Of a DNA stretch of 51,081 bases, positions 34,745-43,942 are shown piece by piece. The first letter of the stretch is position 1, and every line of letters starts with the position of its first letter. The DNA is taken from contig NZ_JADCBG010000141.1 in NCBI RefSeq assembly GCF_020253645.1, positions 1 to 51,081 on the forward strand, read 5' to 3'. This stretch comes from Phenylobacterium sp. (GTDB lineage Bacteria; Pseudomonadota; Alphaproteobacteria; Caulobacterales; Caulobacteraceae). The position numbers and the translations under genes were made by a program. The notes beneath the pieces were generated by a model. It did not search any database and was not told the DNA's origin. It saw nothing but the letters and a program-made list of their open reading frames with translations.

Positions 34745-34936
34745 ATGGCAGAGCTTCAACTCGAACGCGACTCGCGCGGTCGCAAGGTGTGCAAAAACTC
34801 CGCAATGAGTGACGAACTGAAGACTCAACTCGACGAGTTCCGCGACCTAGCCCGCGAGCTAAAGGCGTACGAAGACGAATCGCGGTTTAACGAGACGGTG
34901 AGGAAAGTCGCGCCTAAGAACCCTTCTCAACCCTGA
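34745..34936 (+). CDS. Small charged helical protein (uncertain)
   Basis: ATG 34745 gives 63 residues, MAELQLERDSRGRKVCKNSAMSDELKTQ and so on, ending in a long charged helix (LDEFRDLARELKAYEDESRFNETVRKV). It starts only 11 bp from the divergent gene at 34733, leaving little room for two promoters. An internal ATG at 34805 is an alternative. Composition looks like a real protein, but support is thin. Confidence 0.4.
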   Translation: MAELQLERDSRGRKVCKNSAMSDELKTQLDEFRDLARELKAYEDESRFNETVRKVAPKNPSQP

Positions 34937-35606
34937 TCCGGCGACGCCTAGGCGGGGTCGGCGGTTCGGCGCGACCTACGAACTCGCAGTTCATCAAGCA
35001 CCACCCTTCTGTGCCACCATGTTCCACTTGACCGGTGAACTCAATCCAGTCTCCAGGCTTCACAACTGAAAGTGCGTCGGCTTGATCCATACGGAAGTAC
35101 ATTGTGATCCAGTTGTACTGCTCGCTCCCTTGGAGAGCTGACACACTGAGTAACTTGACATCAATGCGGTCATGGCTTTCGGAGATGTTCACAACTTGGC
35201 CTGACATTCTGGCCAATTGGTTCCTGAACTCTGCGAGCTTTCGCTTCGCCTCAAGTGCCGTTCCACCCTTCGCTATTCCGTAAAAGTAATCCGCTGTTAG
35301 CGCAGGGTTGAGCGTTGGTTTTGCCTTTTCCGGCTTTGTCGGTGGTTTGCGCGGCTCCCTGTCACCAACCACCAGCAGACACATAGTGACGGCAACTAAT
35401 GGGACCAAAGACCACAGCGTCCAGAACGCCAAGGCGGCTGAGTCCGCCGTAGCGAATCGCCAGTAGGCGAGGGCCGCTACAAAGCAGACAACCGAAATGC
35501 CCCACAGGATGCGCTGTCGCGCACCCACGGTGGAGAGCGCACCCATCACGCCGGCGATCCCGGTTCCGACGAAGAACAGAAGTAGTGTAAGTTTGTCCCC
35601 ACCCAT
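34914..35606 (-). CDS. Membrane protein with C-terminal OB-like domain
   Basis: The 230-residue protein has three N-terminal hydrophobic segments (about 5-25, 30-48, 58-80) followed by a soluble part containing LSVSALQGSEQYNWITMYFRM and VKPGDWIEFTGQV, a beta-barrel-like pattern. It ends in a basic tail. Such short membrane-plus-OB-like proteins are frequent in accessory regions, but I cannot name a family. Lower GC than flanking genes. Confidence 0.6.
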   Translation of the reverse strand: MGGDKLTLLLFFVGTGIAGVMGALSTVGARQRILWGISVVCFVAALAYWRFATADSAALAFWTLWSLVPLVAVTMCLLVVGDREPRKPPTKPEKAKPTLNPALTADYFYGIAKGGTALEAKRKLAEFRNQLARMSGQVVNISESHDRIDVKLLSVSALQGSEQYNWITMYFRMDQADALSVVKPGDWIEFTGQVEHGGTEGWCLMNCEFVGRAEPPTPPRRRRIRVEKGS

Positions 35607-35712
35607 GCTGCCATCACATCAGCCGAGTCCCGGCTGTTTTCAAAGCACACAATCTCCAGCCTGAGGGCATGAACAAAAGAGAACAATCCTGTATACGGGT
35701 CCTTCTGTTCCG

Positions 35713-36348
35713 TCAGCGTCTGCCGAACAGTCGCGCCAGGAAACCTGGCCGGGGAGGATCGCCTGCGGGCGGTGTGGTTCCGGGGTCGCGAAGGTCGGCG
35801 GCCAGAACCGGATCCCGCAGTTTCATCAGGTCTTTTCGGACGACCTTCAGGCCCGTCATTTCGACCTCGCCCGAGAAGGCGTTGGGGTCGAAGCCGCAAA
35901 TGGTCGCGGCGAGGTCTACCGGGGCGTTGAAGACGGTGTCCGTGTCCTCCAGGGTCCGCAGTTCCGCCAGCAGCCGGTCTCGGATGTCCTCTAGGGCGGC
36001 GGGGGGCTCGCCCCAGACATCGAGGTGCTCGAGGCCTTGCTCCGGGTCGTGCTGAACGGACCAGACAAGACGGCCCTCCTCGGCGCCGAAGGCGCCGCTG
36101 ACCATGACATGTTCCTCCAGATAGACCCCGATGGCGCTTCCGCCCTCAGCGGCGGCGGCGACCCGTTCGCGGCTGGCGAACCGGTGATCCTCCGACATGA
36201 GGAAACGCCAGCCCCCCAGGTCAAAGGCCACGAATTCCTCTGGTGGGGGAAGGGGTTCCCCACGGAACGGTTCGCCTGAGGCCGCGAGGCCTAGGCCCGC
36301 CAGGGCGTCTGGCCCCCGGATTGCGATGAAAGATAAGGAAAGTCCCAC
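35713..36348 (-). CDS. Uncharacterised protein
   Basis: The GTG start at 36348, with AAGGA 8 bases before it, gives 211 residues. Features are FIAIRGPDALAGLGL, FDLGGWRFLMSEDHRF and VFNAPVDLAATICGFDPNAFSGEVEMTGLKVV, an alternating alpha/beta layout without catalytic motifs. The C-terminus is Pro/Arg-rich (FLARLFGRR). GC content returns to the genome norm here. No family recognised. Confidence 0.6.
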   Translation of the reverse strand: MGLSLSFIAIRGPDALAGLGLAASGEPFRGEPLPPPEEFVAFDLGGWRFLMSEDHRFASRERVAAAAEGGSAIGVYLEEHVMVSGAFGAEEGRLVWSVQHDPEQGLEHLDVWGEPPAALEDIRDRLLAELRTLEDTDTVFNAPVDLAATICGFDPNAFSGEVEMTGLKVVRKDLMKLRDPVLAADLRDPGTTPPAGDPPRPGFLARLFGRR

Positions 36349-36531
36349 GGCGGAATCCTTTTTCTGGGAGCGGTCACGCCGATCGCGGGAAGACCGCCCT
36401 TCAAGGGCTGGAAATCAGGCTCAGGATACAGAAGCGACAGAGTCTGGGGCCCGGTTCGGGCCGCCTTGAAGGACATAAGGACGTCAGGCTGAGGCGGTTT
36501 CGTGACGGAAGGGCGTCAGGAAGGGGGCCGC

Positions 36532-37620
36532 TCAGGCCATCCCGGCGAAGGTCCAGCCCAGTTCTTCCCCGGCGTGGAAAGGGACGAGGTCTGCGGCGGC
36601 CAGCGCCAGCTTCTCCGGGACCCGGGTGGCCCTGCGCTCTAGGACGACCGAGCCGGGGTTCAGGGGCAGGCCATAGAAGCGCGGGCCGTTCTCGGAGGCG
36701 AAGGCCTCCAGGCGGTCGAGGGCGCCCTCTTCCTCGAAGACAGTCGCATAGCTCTCCAGGGCGAAGGGGGCGTTGTAGATGCCTGCACAGCCGCAGGACG
36801 ATTCCTTGTCGCCCACGGCGTGCGGGGCTGAGTCCGTGCCAAGGAAGAACTTGGCCGACCCGGACGTGGCGGCCCGGCGCAAGGCCAGCCTGTGGGGTTC
36901 GCGCTTGGCCACAGGCAGGCAATAGAAGTGCGGCCGGATGCCACCCTCGAACATGGCGTTGCGGTTGATGGCCAGGTGATGCGGCGTGATGGTCGCGGCG
37001 ATGTTGGGGCCGGAGCCCTCCACGAAGGCGACGGCGTCCGCCGTGGTGATGTGCTCGAACACCACCTTCAGAGCCGGGAAGTCGGCGATCAGGCCCTTGA
37101 GAACCCGCTCGATGAAGACCGCCTCCCTGTCGAAGATATCAACCTCGTGGTCCGTCACCTCGCCATGGATCAGCAGCGGCATGCCGATCCTCTGCATGGC
37201 TTCGAGGACGCCTCGGATATGGCGCACGTCCGTCACCCCGGCGTCGGAGTTGGTGGTGGCGTGAGCTGGATAAAGCTTGCAGGCCGTGAAGACGCCCTCG
37301 GCGAAGCCGCGCTCCACCTCGCCGGGATCCATGCCGTCGGTAAGGTAGCAGGTCATCAGGGGTGTGAAGCCGAGACCGGGATCCACCGCCGCCAGGATGC
37401 GCTCGCGGTAGGCGCGGGCGGCGGCGACCGTCGTGACCGGCGGCTTGAGGTTGGGCATGACGATGGCTCGGGCGAACTGCCGCGCAGTGTGGTCCACCAC
37501 TGACGCCAGCATGGCGTCGTCGCGAAGATGGACATGCCAGTCGTCCGGGCGGCGCAGGGTCAGGCGCCCGGTGTCGACTCCGGGGCGTCCGGCGAGGGTG
37601 GCGGTCTCAGTTGGCGGCAT
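36532..37620 (-). CDS. pyrC: Dihydroorotase PyrC
   Basis: ATG 37620 gives 362 residues of the class II (PyrC) type. Metal ligands are visible in DDWHVHLRD, the carbamylated lysine in [16 protein letters not shown], the histidines in LIHGEV and FEHITT, and the catalytic Asp in [10 protein letters not shown]. It interconverts carbamoyl-aspartate and dihydroorotate in pyrimidine synthesis. No other pyr gene is adjacent. A short 5' extension to 37641 is possible. Confidence 0.96.
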   Translation of the reverse strand: MPPTETATLAGRPGVDTGRLTLRRPDDWHVHLRDDAMLASVVDHTARQFARAIVMPNLKPPVTTVAAARAYRERILAAVDPGLGFTPLMTCYLTDGMDPGEVERGFAEGVFTACKLYPAHATTNSDAGVTDVRHIRGVLEAMQRIGMPLLIHGEVTDHEVDIFDREAVFIERVLKGLIADFPALKVVFEHITTADAVAFVEGSGPNIAATITPHHLAINRNAMFEGGIRPHFYCLPVAKREPHRLALRRAATSGSAKFFLGTDSAPHAVGDKESSCGCAGIYNAPFALESYATVFEEEGALDRLEAFASENGPRFYGLPLNPGSVVLERRATRVPEKLALAAADLVPFHAGEELGWTFAGMA

Positions 37621-37792
37621 GGACAGGACTCTCCGAAGCAACTCCCCCGCCTTCCATCATGGACCAGCGGACGCCGCGGACCCAGCGGAATCGAAGGCCT
37701 GGACGTGCGTCAGGACACCTCTCCGGCACAAGGCCATGGATCGTTCCGGTCGTCGTCGGTATGACGGTCGGCACAGCCGCATCGGAGACCGG

Positions 37793-38509
37793 ATGGCCCG
37801 CTTCAAACGCTTCCTGCCCCTGCTCCTGCTGCTGGCGGGCGCCGTCGCCATCTTCGCCAGCGGCGCTGGCCAGTACCTGAACCTGGACGCCCTCCAGGCG
37901 CATGAGGCCGCCCTGAGGGCCTTCGTCGCCAAGCAGCTGCCCCTCGCACTCCTCGCCTTCGTCGCTGTCTACGCCCTGGCCACCGCCGTCAGCCTGCCGG
38001 GCGGGACCATCCTGACCCTGGCTGGCGGCTTCCTGTTCGGGACCTGGGTCGGCGGCGCAGCCACGGTGGTGGGCGCCACCCTCGGATCAATCCTGGTGTT
38101 CTATGCGGTGAAGACCTCCTTCGGCCAGGCCCTTCGCGAGCGCGCCGAGGCCTCGGGAGGCCGCCTGAAGGCGGTGATTGACGGAGTCCAGGAAGGCGCC
38201 TTCGGCTATATCCTGACCCTCCGGCTCATTCCCCTGGCGCCCTTCTGGCTGGTCAACGTGGCCGCCGCCCTGGCCCACGCCCCCCTTCGCGCCTATGCCC
38301 TCGCCACCTTCCTGGGCATCATGCCGGCGACCTTCATCTACAGCGGGATCGGCGCCGGGATCGGGGAGATCCTCTCCCGGGGTGGAACCCCCGACCTTGG
38401 CGTCATCTTCTCACCCAAGGTCTTGCTGCCCCTCGTCGCCCTCGGTCTCCTGACCCTCGGCGCCACCGTCTTCCAGCGCCTCCGCGCCCGCTCGGGAAAG
38501 CCCCTGTGA
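37793..38509 (+). CDS. TVP38/TMEM64 family membrane protein
   Basis: ATG 37793 gives 238 residues with five to six membrane segments. The VTT-domain hallmark is visible: GGTILTLAGGFLFG, and FGYILTLRLIPLAPFWLVNVAAA with RxxPxxP spacing. These inner-membrane proteins have unclear transport or scramblase roles. The following flavoprotein starts 4 bases before this stop (GTGA overlap), a pairing seen as a gene neighbourhood and even as fusions elsewhere. A longer frame into pyrC is a shadow. Confidence 0.9.
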   Translation: MARFKRFLPLLLLLAGAVAIFASGAGQYLNLDALQAHEAALRAFVAKQLPLALLAFVAVYALATAVSLPGGTILTLAGGFLFGTWVGGAATVVGATLGSILVFYAVKTSFGQALRERAEASGGRLKAVIDGVQEGAFGYILTLRLIPLAPFWLVNVAAALAHAPLRAYALATFLGIMPATFIYSGIGAGIGEILSRGGTPDLGVIFSPKVLLPLVALGLLTLGATVFQRLRARSGKPL

Positions 38510-39924
38510 CCCAGATGATCCAGGCGGACATCGCCATCCTCGGCGCCGGCTCCGGCGGGCTCTCCGTCGCCGCAGGCGCAGCCCAGCTGGGCCTGAAGGT
38601 CGTCCTCTTCGAGAAGGGCGAGATGGGGGGCGACTGCCTCAACTACGGCTGCGTCCCGTCCAAGGCCCTGATCGCCGCCGCCTCCGCCGCCCACGCGGCG
38701 CGTAGCGGCGCCGCCCTCGGCGTCACCGCCGGTCCGGTCGAGGTCGACTTCGCCCGGGTCATGGCCCACGTCCACGAGACCATCCGCACCATCGCCCCGG
38801 TCGACAGCCAGGAGCGGTTCGAAGGCCTGGGCGTGAAGGTGGTGCGCGAGGCCGCCCGCTTCGTGGACCGCCGGACCGTCGCCAGCGACAGCGTCCGCGT
38901 CACCGCCCGGAAGATCGTGATTGCGACCGGCTCTCGCGCCTCCGTTCCCCCCATCCCGGGCCTCGACGCCACGCCCTACCTGACCAATGAGACCGTCTTC
39001 GAGCTCAAGGCCCTGCCGGAGCGTCTGATCGTCCTGGGCGGCGGCCCCATCGGCGTCGAGCTGGGCCAGGCCTTCCGCCGGCTGGGCTCAGAGGTCGTGG
39101 TGGTCGAGGCCGGGGACATCCTCGGCCGCGAGGACCCCGGGGCCGCCGGCGTGGTGCGCCGCCAGCTGCAGGCCGACGGGGTCGAGCTCCTGGAGCGGCG
39201 CACGGTTGTCCGCATCGAGCCGGGCCCTGTCCTGATCGCAAGGTCTGGAGACAACGAGGTCCGGGTCTCCGGATCGCACCTCCTGGTTGCTGTGGGCCGA
39301 ACCCCCTCGCTGGAGGGGCTCAACCTGGAGGCCGCCGGCGTCGCCTACGATCGCCAGGGCGTCCGGACCGACAGATCCCTCCTGACTTCCAACCGCCGGG
39401 TGTTCGCCATCGGGGACGCCGCTGGGCGGGGCCAGTTCACCCACCTCGCCGGCGCCCATGCCTCGCTGGTCGTCCGGCGGGCCCTCTTCGCCCTGCCGGT
39501 CAACGCCGACGCCCTGCATGTCCCGCGCGTGACCTACTGCGATCCTGAGGTCGCCGCGATCGGACTTTCGGAGGATGCTGCGAGACAACGACACGGCGCC
39601 GACATCCGGATGCAGACCTTCGAGTTCGCCGAGAACGACAGGGCCCAGGCCGAAGGCGACGTCCGCGGGTTCGGCAAGCTGGTCACCACAAGCCGGGGCA
39701 AGGTCCTTGGCGTGACCCTTGTGGGCCGCCACGCCGGGGATCACATCCATCTCTGGTCCCTGGCCCTTTCGACAGGTCTCAAGCTGAGCCAGCTCACGGG
39801 GATGATCGCCCCCTATCCGACCCGTGGCGAGATCAGCAAGCGGCTGGCGGGGCAGTTCTTCACCCCGGCCCTCTTCTCAGACCGGACCCGACGGCTGGTC
39901 TCAATCCTGAAGCACTTCGCCTGA
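38506..39924 (+). CDS. FAD-dependent disulfide oxidoreductase (MerA/Lpd-like)
   Basis: The GTG start at 38506 gives 472 residues. FAD-binding GAGSGGLSVAAGAAQLG, redox cysteines C44 and C49 (GGDCLNYGCVPSK), NAD(P) motif VLGGGPIGVELGQAFRRLG and ATGSRA are intact. At the dimer end, the usual HPT of the HxxxxE pair reads YPTRGE, so the proton-relay histidine is replaced by tyrosine. This places it outside classic lipoamide dehydrogenases. Coupling to the TVP38 gene suggests a membrane redox role. Its 3' end overlaps the convergent gene by 24 bases. Confidence 0.9.
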   Translation: MTQMIQADIAILGAGSGGLSVAAGAAQLGLKVVLFEKGEMGGDCLNYGCVPSKALIAAASAAHAARSGAALGVTAGPVEVDFARVMAHVHETIRTIAPVDSQERFEGLGVKVVREAARFVDRRTVASDSVRVTARKIVIATGSRASVPPIPGLDATPYLTNETVFELKALPERLIVLGGGPIGVELGQAFRRLGSEVVVVEAGDILGREDPGAAGVVRRQLQADGVELLERRTVVRIEPGPVLIARSGDNEVRVSGSHLLVAVGRTPSLEGLNLEAAGVAYDRQGVRTDRSLLTSNRRVFAIGDAAGRGQFTHLAGAHASLVVRRALFALPVNADALHVPRVTYCDPEVAAIGLSEDAARQRHGADIRMQTFEFAENDRAQAEGDVRGFGKLVTTSRGKVLGVTLVGRHAGDHIHLWSLALSTGLKLSQLTGMIAPYPTRGEISKRLAGQFFTPALFSDRTRRLVSILKHFA

Positions 39925-41034
39925 CGCACGCCTCAGGCGTTCGACAAAGCCATGGTCTATCCTGCGCTTGAGCGCCAGGGCGCCGCGCCCCAGGCTCCAG
40001 GCCCCGCCGCGGAAGGCGAGACCCGTCCCGTCGCCGAGGTCCAGGATGGAGAGCCAGGTCTTCTGAGGCGCATAGCGCCGTGGGGCGCGGCCATCGCCCA
40101 GGGATCTCAGGTTGTCCAACAGCACCGGTGCGGCGCGGACCCCGAACACCCCGGCGGGCGGCCGGGGCGCCTCGCGGATCATTGCGCAGTCGCCGGCCCC
40201 GAAGATGGACGGATCCGCCATCGACTGAAGGGTCGGTCCGATCTCAAGCCGACCCTCGTGCGACACCGGAAGACCGAGGTCGCGGATCTCCTGGGGCGCC
40301 TCCAGCCCCGTGGCGAGGACAAGGGCGTCGCAGGACAGGGTCTGGCCGTTCGCCAGTCGGCAGTCCCCGGGTCCCCTGCCGACGACTTCGCCCCGGAGGA
40401 TCTCCACGCCGCGCCGGCGCAGTCTTTCGATTGTGCCCGCGAGCGCGCGCGGGGGCGCCCAGGTCGGAGGCGACCGGCAGATCAGGTGAATGCACGGGCG
40501 CGCACCGCTCCGCTCAATCAGCCCGGCTAGGGCGGCGGCGACCTCGAAACCGGTCGGTCCGCCGCCTGCCACGACCACCACCGGGCTCTGACCCTGCATC
40601 CGGATGCGCGCCTGCACCCAGTCGCGGAGATCAAGCAGGCGCGCCAGGGGCTTGACCGGCCAGACCGCGTCGAGATCTGCAAGGCCGAAGGGGTCGCGGG
40701 TCCGGCTTCCCATATTGAGAGACAGGGCGTCGTAGGACAGCGTGTGTCCGTCGGATAGATGCAGCCGCCGGTTGGATCGGTCTGCGCCGGTCAACTCGGC
40801 GACGAAATGGGTCACCCCGGCCCGGGCGGCCAAGGCGGCGACATCGACCCTCATTTTCTGCTGCTCCAAGGCGCCCGAGAGCACGCCTGCCGCCATACCG
40901 GAGTACGAGAACAGGCCGGGCGCCACGAGGACCGGCTCCACCCCAGCCGCCCGCAGGAGGCTGGCCCTCTGCAGGACATGCAGGTGGGCGTGGCCTGCTC
41001 CCACCAGGATCAGACGCACGGGACTCCGGAGCAC
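39901..41034 (-). CDS. Ndh-like FAD oxidoreductase (SelD-associated type)
   Basis: The 377-residue protein begins with LILVGAGHAHLHVLQRAS, the GGHAHLxVL FAD motif typical of the oxidoreductase domains fused to SelD. A second dinucleotide site is VVVVAGGGPTGFEVAAALAGL, and the late FAD segment is IFGAGDCAMI. It resembles type II NADH dehydrogenases. No redox cysteines are evident. Start is GTG 41034, with an alternative GTG 15 bases inside. It follows the DUF1499 gene by 12 bp. Confidence 0.88.
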   Translation of the reverse strand: MLRSPVRLILVGAGHAHLHVLQRASLLRAAGVEPVLVAPGLFSYSGMAAGVLSGALEQQKMRVDVAALAARAGVTHFVAELTGADRSNRRLHLSDGHTLSYDALSLNMGSRTRDPFGLADLDAVWPVKPLARLLDLRDWVQARIRMQGQSPVVVVAGGGPTGFEVAAALAGLIERSGARPCIHLICRSPPTWAPPRALAGTIERLRRRGVEILRGEVVGRGPGDCRLANGQTLSCDALVLATGLEAPQEIRDLGLPVSHEGRLEIGPTLQSMADPSIFGAGDCAMIREAPRPPAGVFGVRAAPVLLDNLRSLGDGRAPRRYAPQKTWLSILDLGDGTGLAFRGGAWSLGRGALALKRRIDHGFVERLRRASGEVLQD

Positions 41035-41046
41035 GCCCGGAGCGTC

Positions 41047-41856
41047 TCAGCTGGCGGCTATCCGCGCCTCGAGACCTGCGAGAAAGGCTTCGATGCGCTT
41101 GGCGTTGGCGCCGAGATCGCTAAGTCCCACTCGGGAGGTGGAACGGACATCCACGATGGATCCGCCCGTCGGCGAGGGACGCACCCGGATCGCCACATCA
41201 TCCTCGAAGCCGAACCAGAAGGTCTCGGCCGTCGCTTCAATCACGCCGGAGGCCGGATCGGTGGTGACAAGGGTCCAGCCCTGAGCCTTTGCCTCCTCGA
41301 CAGCCGCGGCGGCGACTTTGGAGGGCTCCGCCGGAAGGCTCAGCGGACGAAGGTCCGGATAGGCCCCGCGCCCCACCTCGCCCAGAGTCTTGGCGGCGAT
41401 CGCCGAGAACTCGGGGCCCTTGTAGGCCTCCAGGCTTCCCATCGGCGCGCTCATCGGGTTGACCGGGTTGGCGTCCACGGCCGCGCGGGCGGCCATGACG
41501 GTGGCCGAGAAGGCCGGAGGGTCAGCGATATCGGTGGTCACGTCATGGATCGGGGGCACATCCCCCGACCCCTGCCTGAGGGCGCCCGCATAACCCAGTC
41601 CGAGCAGGGGGATGAGAAGGCCTATAAGGGCCATCTTCCAGCCGGTGCGCGGTTTGCGGACAAGGCTCGCCACTAGGGCGACCAGGCCGAGGATGAGGCT
41701 CAGGCCGAACAGGGGCAGTCCGACCTGCAGGATCAGGGTCAGAAGGCCGACCCGCCAGGACCAGAGGTCGAACTTCACCCCCAGGGCGGCGACCATGAAG
41801 TAGACGGGCAGAAACAGCGACAGGGCCATAGAGGCCTGGGCAAGCTTAAGTCTCAT
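41047..41856 (-). CDS. DUF1499 membrane protein
   Basis: The 269-residue protein has three N-terminal membrane segments (about 5-28, 35-62, 73-92) and a DUF1499 domain (about 95-265) with DVTTDIADPPAF at its start and FWFGFEDDVAIRVRPSPTGGSIVDVRSTSRVG near its end, the family signature (core FGFEDDVAIRVRP). Function unknown. It lies in a minus-strand run between the CDP-alcohol transferase and the Ndh-like gene. Confidence 0.9.
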   Translation of the reverse strand: MRLKLAQASMALSLFLPVYFMVAALGVKFDLWSWRVGLLTLILQVGLPLFGLSLILGLVALVASLVRKPRTGWKMALIGLLIPLLGLGYAGALRQGSGDVPPIHDVTTDIADPPAFSATVMAARAAVDANPVNPMSAPMGSLEAYKGPEFSAIAAKTLGEVGRGAYPDLRPLSLPAEPSKVAAAAVEEAKAQGWTLVTTDPASGVIEATAETFWFGFEDDVAIRVRPSPTGGSIVDVRSTSRVGLSDLGANAKRIEAFLAGLEARIAAS

Positions 41857-41906
41857 CGGAGCCTCCTTCTCGCGCCCGGCGGGGCCGCCGGCTGGGTCTC
41901 ACCTGT

Positions 41907-42509
41907 CTATCGAAACACACGCGAAGCGATCAGGCTACGCTGGATCACCGTGAGAATACACAGGGCGGCGAACACCGAGGCGATGATCGGGAACCCGGCT
42001 GGCCAAAGACACATCAGGACGAAGGCGAGGAGGGTCTCTCCGCCTTCGGCCAGACCCGTGCTGTAGAAGAAGCTCTTCGGACCATGGGCCTGTGTCTCCA
42101 GGCCCCGCTTGGCCGCCAGCGTCGCATAGGCCAGGAAGCTCACCGCCGTCAGGGTGAAGGACGCCGTCAGCACAAGGGCGAAAGGCAGGTTGGCCGGCGC
42201 GGCGAAGCCGAAGCCCAGAGGAATGGCGAGGTAGAAGACGTAGTCGCAGACGATGTCGAGGTAACCTCCGAGGTCCGTCGTCCCGCGATGGCGTGCGACG
42301 GCGCCGTCAAGCCCGTCAAGGAGGCGGCTGGCGAGGATCAGGGCGAGCCCCGCAAGCGGGTGTCCGAGCCCGATCGCAAGGCCCGCCAGCGCCCCGCAGG
42401 CGGCGCCGGCCGCCGAGACCTGGTTGGCGCTGACCCCGCGGCGGGCTAGGGCCGCGCCCATCCGGTTCAGCGCAGGATCGATGAGCGGGCGGAGGCGGGC
42501 GTCGAACAT
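41907..42509 (-). CDS. CDP-alcohol phosphatidyltransferase family protein
   Basis: ATG 42509 gives 200 residues with five to six membrane segments. The CAP motif reads DGAVARHRGTTDLGGYLDIVCD, with all the Asp ligands present but seven instead of eight residues between AR and G (written in parts: DGAVAR, GGYLD, IVCD). It should transfer a phosphate-linked group from CDP-linked lipid to an alcohol; substrate unknown. It starts 5 bp after the nucleoside transporter stop. Confidence 0.88.
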   Translation of the reverse strand: MFDARLRPLIDPALNRMGAALARRGVSANQVSAAGAACGALAGLAIGLGHPLAGLALILASRLLDGLDGAVARHRGTTDLGGYLDIVCDYVFYLAIPLGFGFAAPANLPFALVLTASFTLTAVSFLAYATLAAKRGLETQAHGPKSFFYSTGLAEGGETLLAFVLMCLWPAGFPIIASVFAALCILTVIQRSLIASRVFR

Positions 42510-42514
42510 GCGGC

Positions 42515-43795
42515 TCAGAAAACCCCTGAGACGAGACCGATCACCGCTCCCGTCATCGCCGAGGCCATGTTGCCGGCGATCCACGCCTTCATCCCGAGGG
42601 CCGCTGCTTCCGAGCGCCGGGAAGGCGCCAGTGCGCCGAGAGTGGACACCAGCAGGCCGACGCTGGCCAGGTTCGCAACTCCACACAGGGCGTAGGTGAC
42701 GATCAGCTGGCTTCGCGGGTCGAGGGTTCCGGCCGGCAGGGCCGCGAGGTCCAGATAGGCCACGTATTCGTTCAGGATGGTCTTTGTCCCCATCAGGGCG
42801 CCAGCCTGGGGAGCCTGGTCCCAGGGTACGCCGAGTGTCCACATCAGGGGCGCGAACAGCCAGCCGAAGATCCGGCGCAGGGTCAGGGCCTCACCTTGGA
42901 CGGCGGGCGCCAGGGCCAGGGCCTGGTCCACCAGCGAAACCAGCGCAAAGACCACGATGATCATGCCGATCACCGCCAGAAACAGCTGTATCCCGTCCAG
43001 GGTTCCCCGAACGATGGCGTCGATGCCGCCCTCGTAGCGCAGCCCCGGCTCCTCCTCCGAGGTTTCGGTCCGCCCCTCTCCAGGAACCATGAGGCGGGCG
43101 ATCAGCACGGCGGCGGGCAGGGAGATCAGGGAGGCCGAGATCATGTGGCCGACTGCGTCCGGAACGGTCCGAGACAGGGTCTGGGCGTACAGGATCAGGA
43201 TGGCGCCGGAGATGGTCGACATCGCCAGGGTCATGACGGCGAAGAGTTCGGAACGGCTCATCCTCTCGAAGTAGGCGCGAACCACCAGCGGCGACTCCAC
43301 GACCCCGAGGAACAGGTTCGCCCCTCCGCTCAGGCCCACCACCCCGCTGACGCCGAGCGTTCTTTGCAGCGCCCACGACAGCCCGCGAACGATCCAGGAC
43401 AGGACGCCCCAGTGCCAGAGGAGGGCGGCCAGCGCCGAGTAGACGATGATGAGCGGCAGGATCTGGAACGCGATGATGACGGGCGCCGAGGCGCCTTCCT
43501 GAAGCTGGAAGGGGGCCGGGGCCCCGCCCGTGTATCCGAACATGTAGCTGGAGCCGACCAGTGTCGCCGTCTCGATGGCGGCCACCGCATGGTTCGCCAG
43601 TCCGATCACCGACCAGACCAAAGGCACCCTGACCACCACAGCTGCGATCAGGACCTGAAGAACCAGGGCGCCGAGTATCCACCGCATGCTCGGGCGGGCG
43701 CTGCGGTTCTCCGACAGGGCCCATGCCCCCAGGGTGATGAGGCCAAGCCCGATCAGTCCCTGCAGCTGCTGGAGGACCTCCGTGACCACCGACAT
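42515..43795 (-). CDS. NupC-type concentrative nucleoside transporter
   Basis: ATG 43795, preceded by GGGAGGA, gives 426 residues. CNT family motifs are visible: GLSGGANLFLGVVESPLVV, MTLAMSTISGAILILY, and at the C-terminal end MGTKTILNEYVAYLDLA and ALCGVANLASVGLLVSTLG. About ten membrane segments. Members import nucleosides with H+ or Na+. It is the first gene of the four-gene minus-strand run. A much longer open frame extends over the divergent sulfurtransferase and is not real. Confidence 0.94.
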   Translation of the reverse strand: MSVVTEVLQQLQGLIGLGLITLGAWALSENRSARPSMRWILGALVLQVLIAAVVVRVPLVWSVIGLANHAVAAIETATLVGSSYMFGYTGGAPAPFQLQEGASAPVIIAFQILPLIIVYSALAALLWHWGVLSWIVRGLSWALQRTLGVSGVVGLSGGANLFLGVVESPLVVRAYFERMSRSELFAVMTLAMSTISGAILILYAQTLSRTVPDAVGHMISASLISLPAAVLIARLMVPGEGRTETSEEEPGLRYEGGIDAIVRGTLDGIQLFLAVIGMIIVVFALVSLVDQALALAPAVQGEALTLRRIFGWLFAPLMWTLGVPWDQAPQAGALMGTKTILNEYVAYLDLAALPAGTLDPRSQLIVTYALCGVANLASVGLLVSTLGALAPSRRSEAAALGMKAWIAGNMASAMTGAVIGLVSGVF

Positions 43796-43942
43796 GCCGT
43801 CCTCCCGCGCCCCGTCCCGACTGCATACGCCTGACCGGTGGCCTTCGGGAACCGGAATCCGCGGCGGTCCTCCTTCCCGGCGGGCTTGATCTTCCTGCAG
43901 CAGGGCGAGAGGGTCGCTGCGAATGCACAGGGAGGAATGGCC

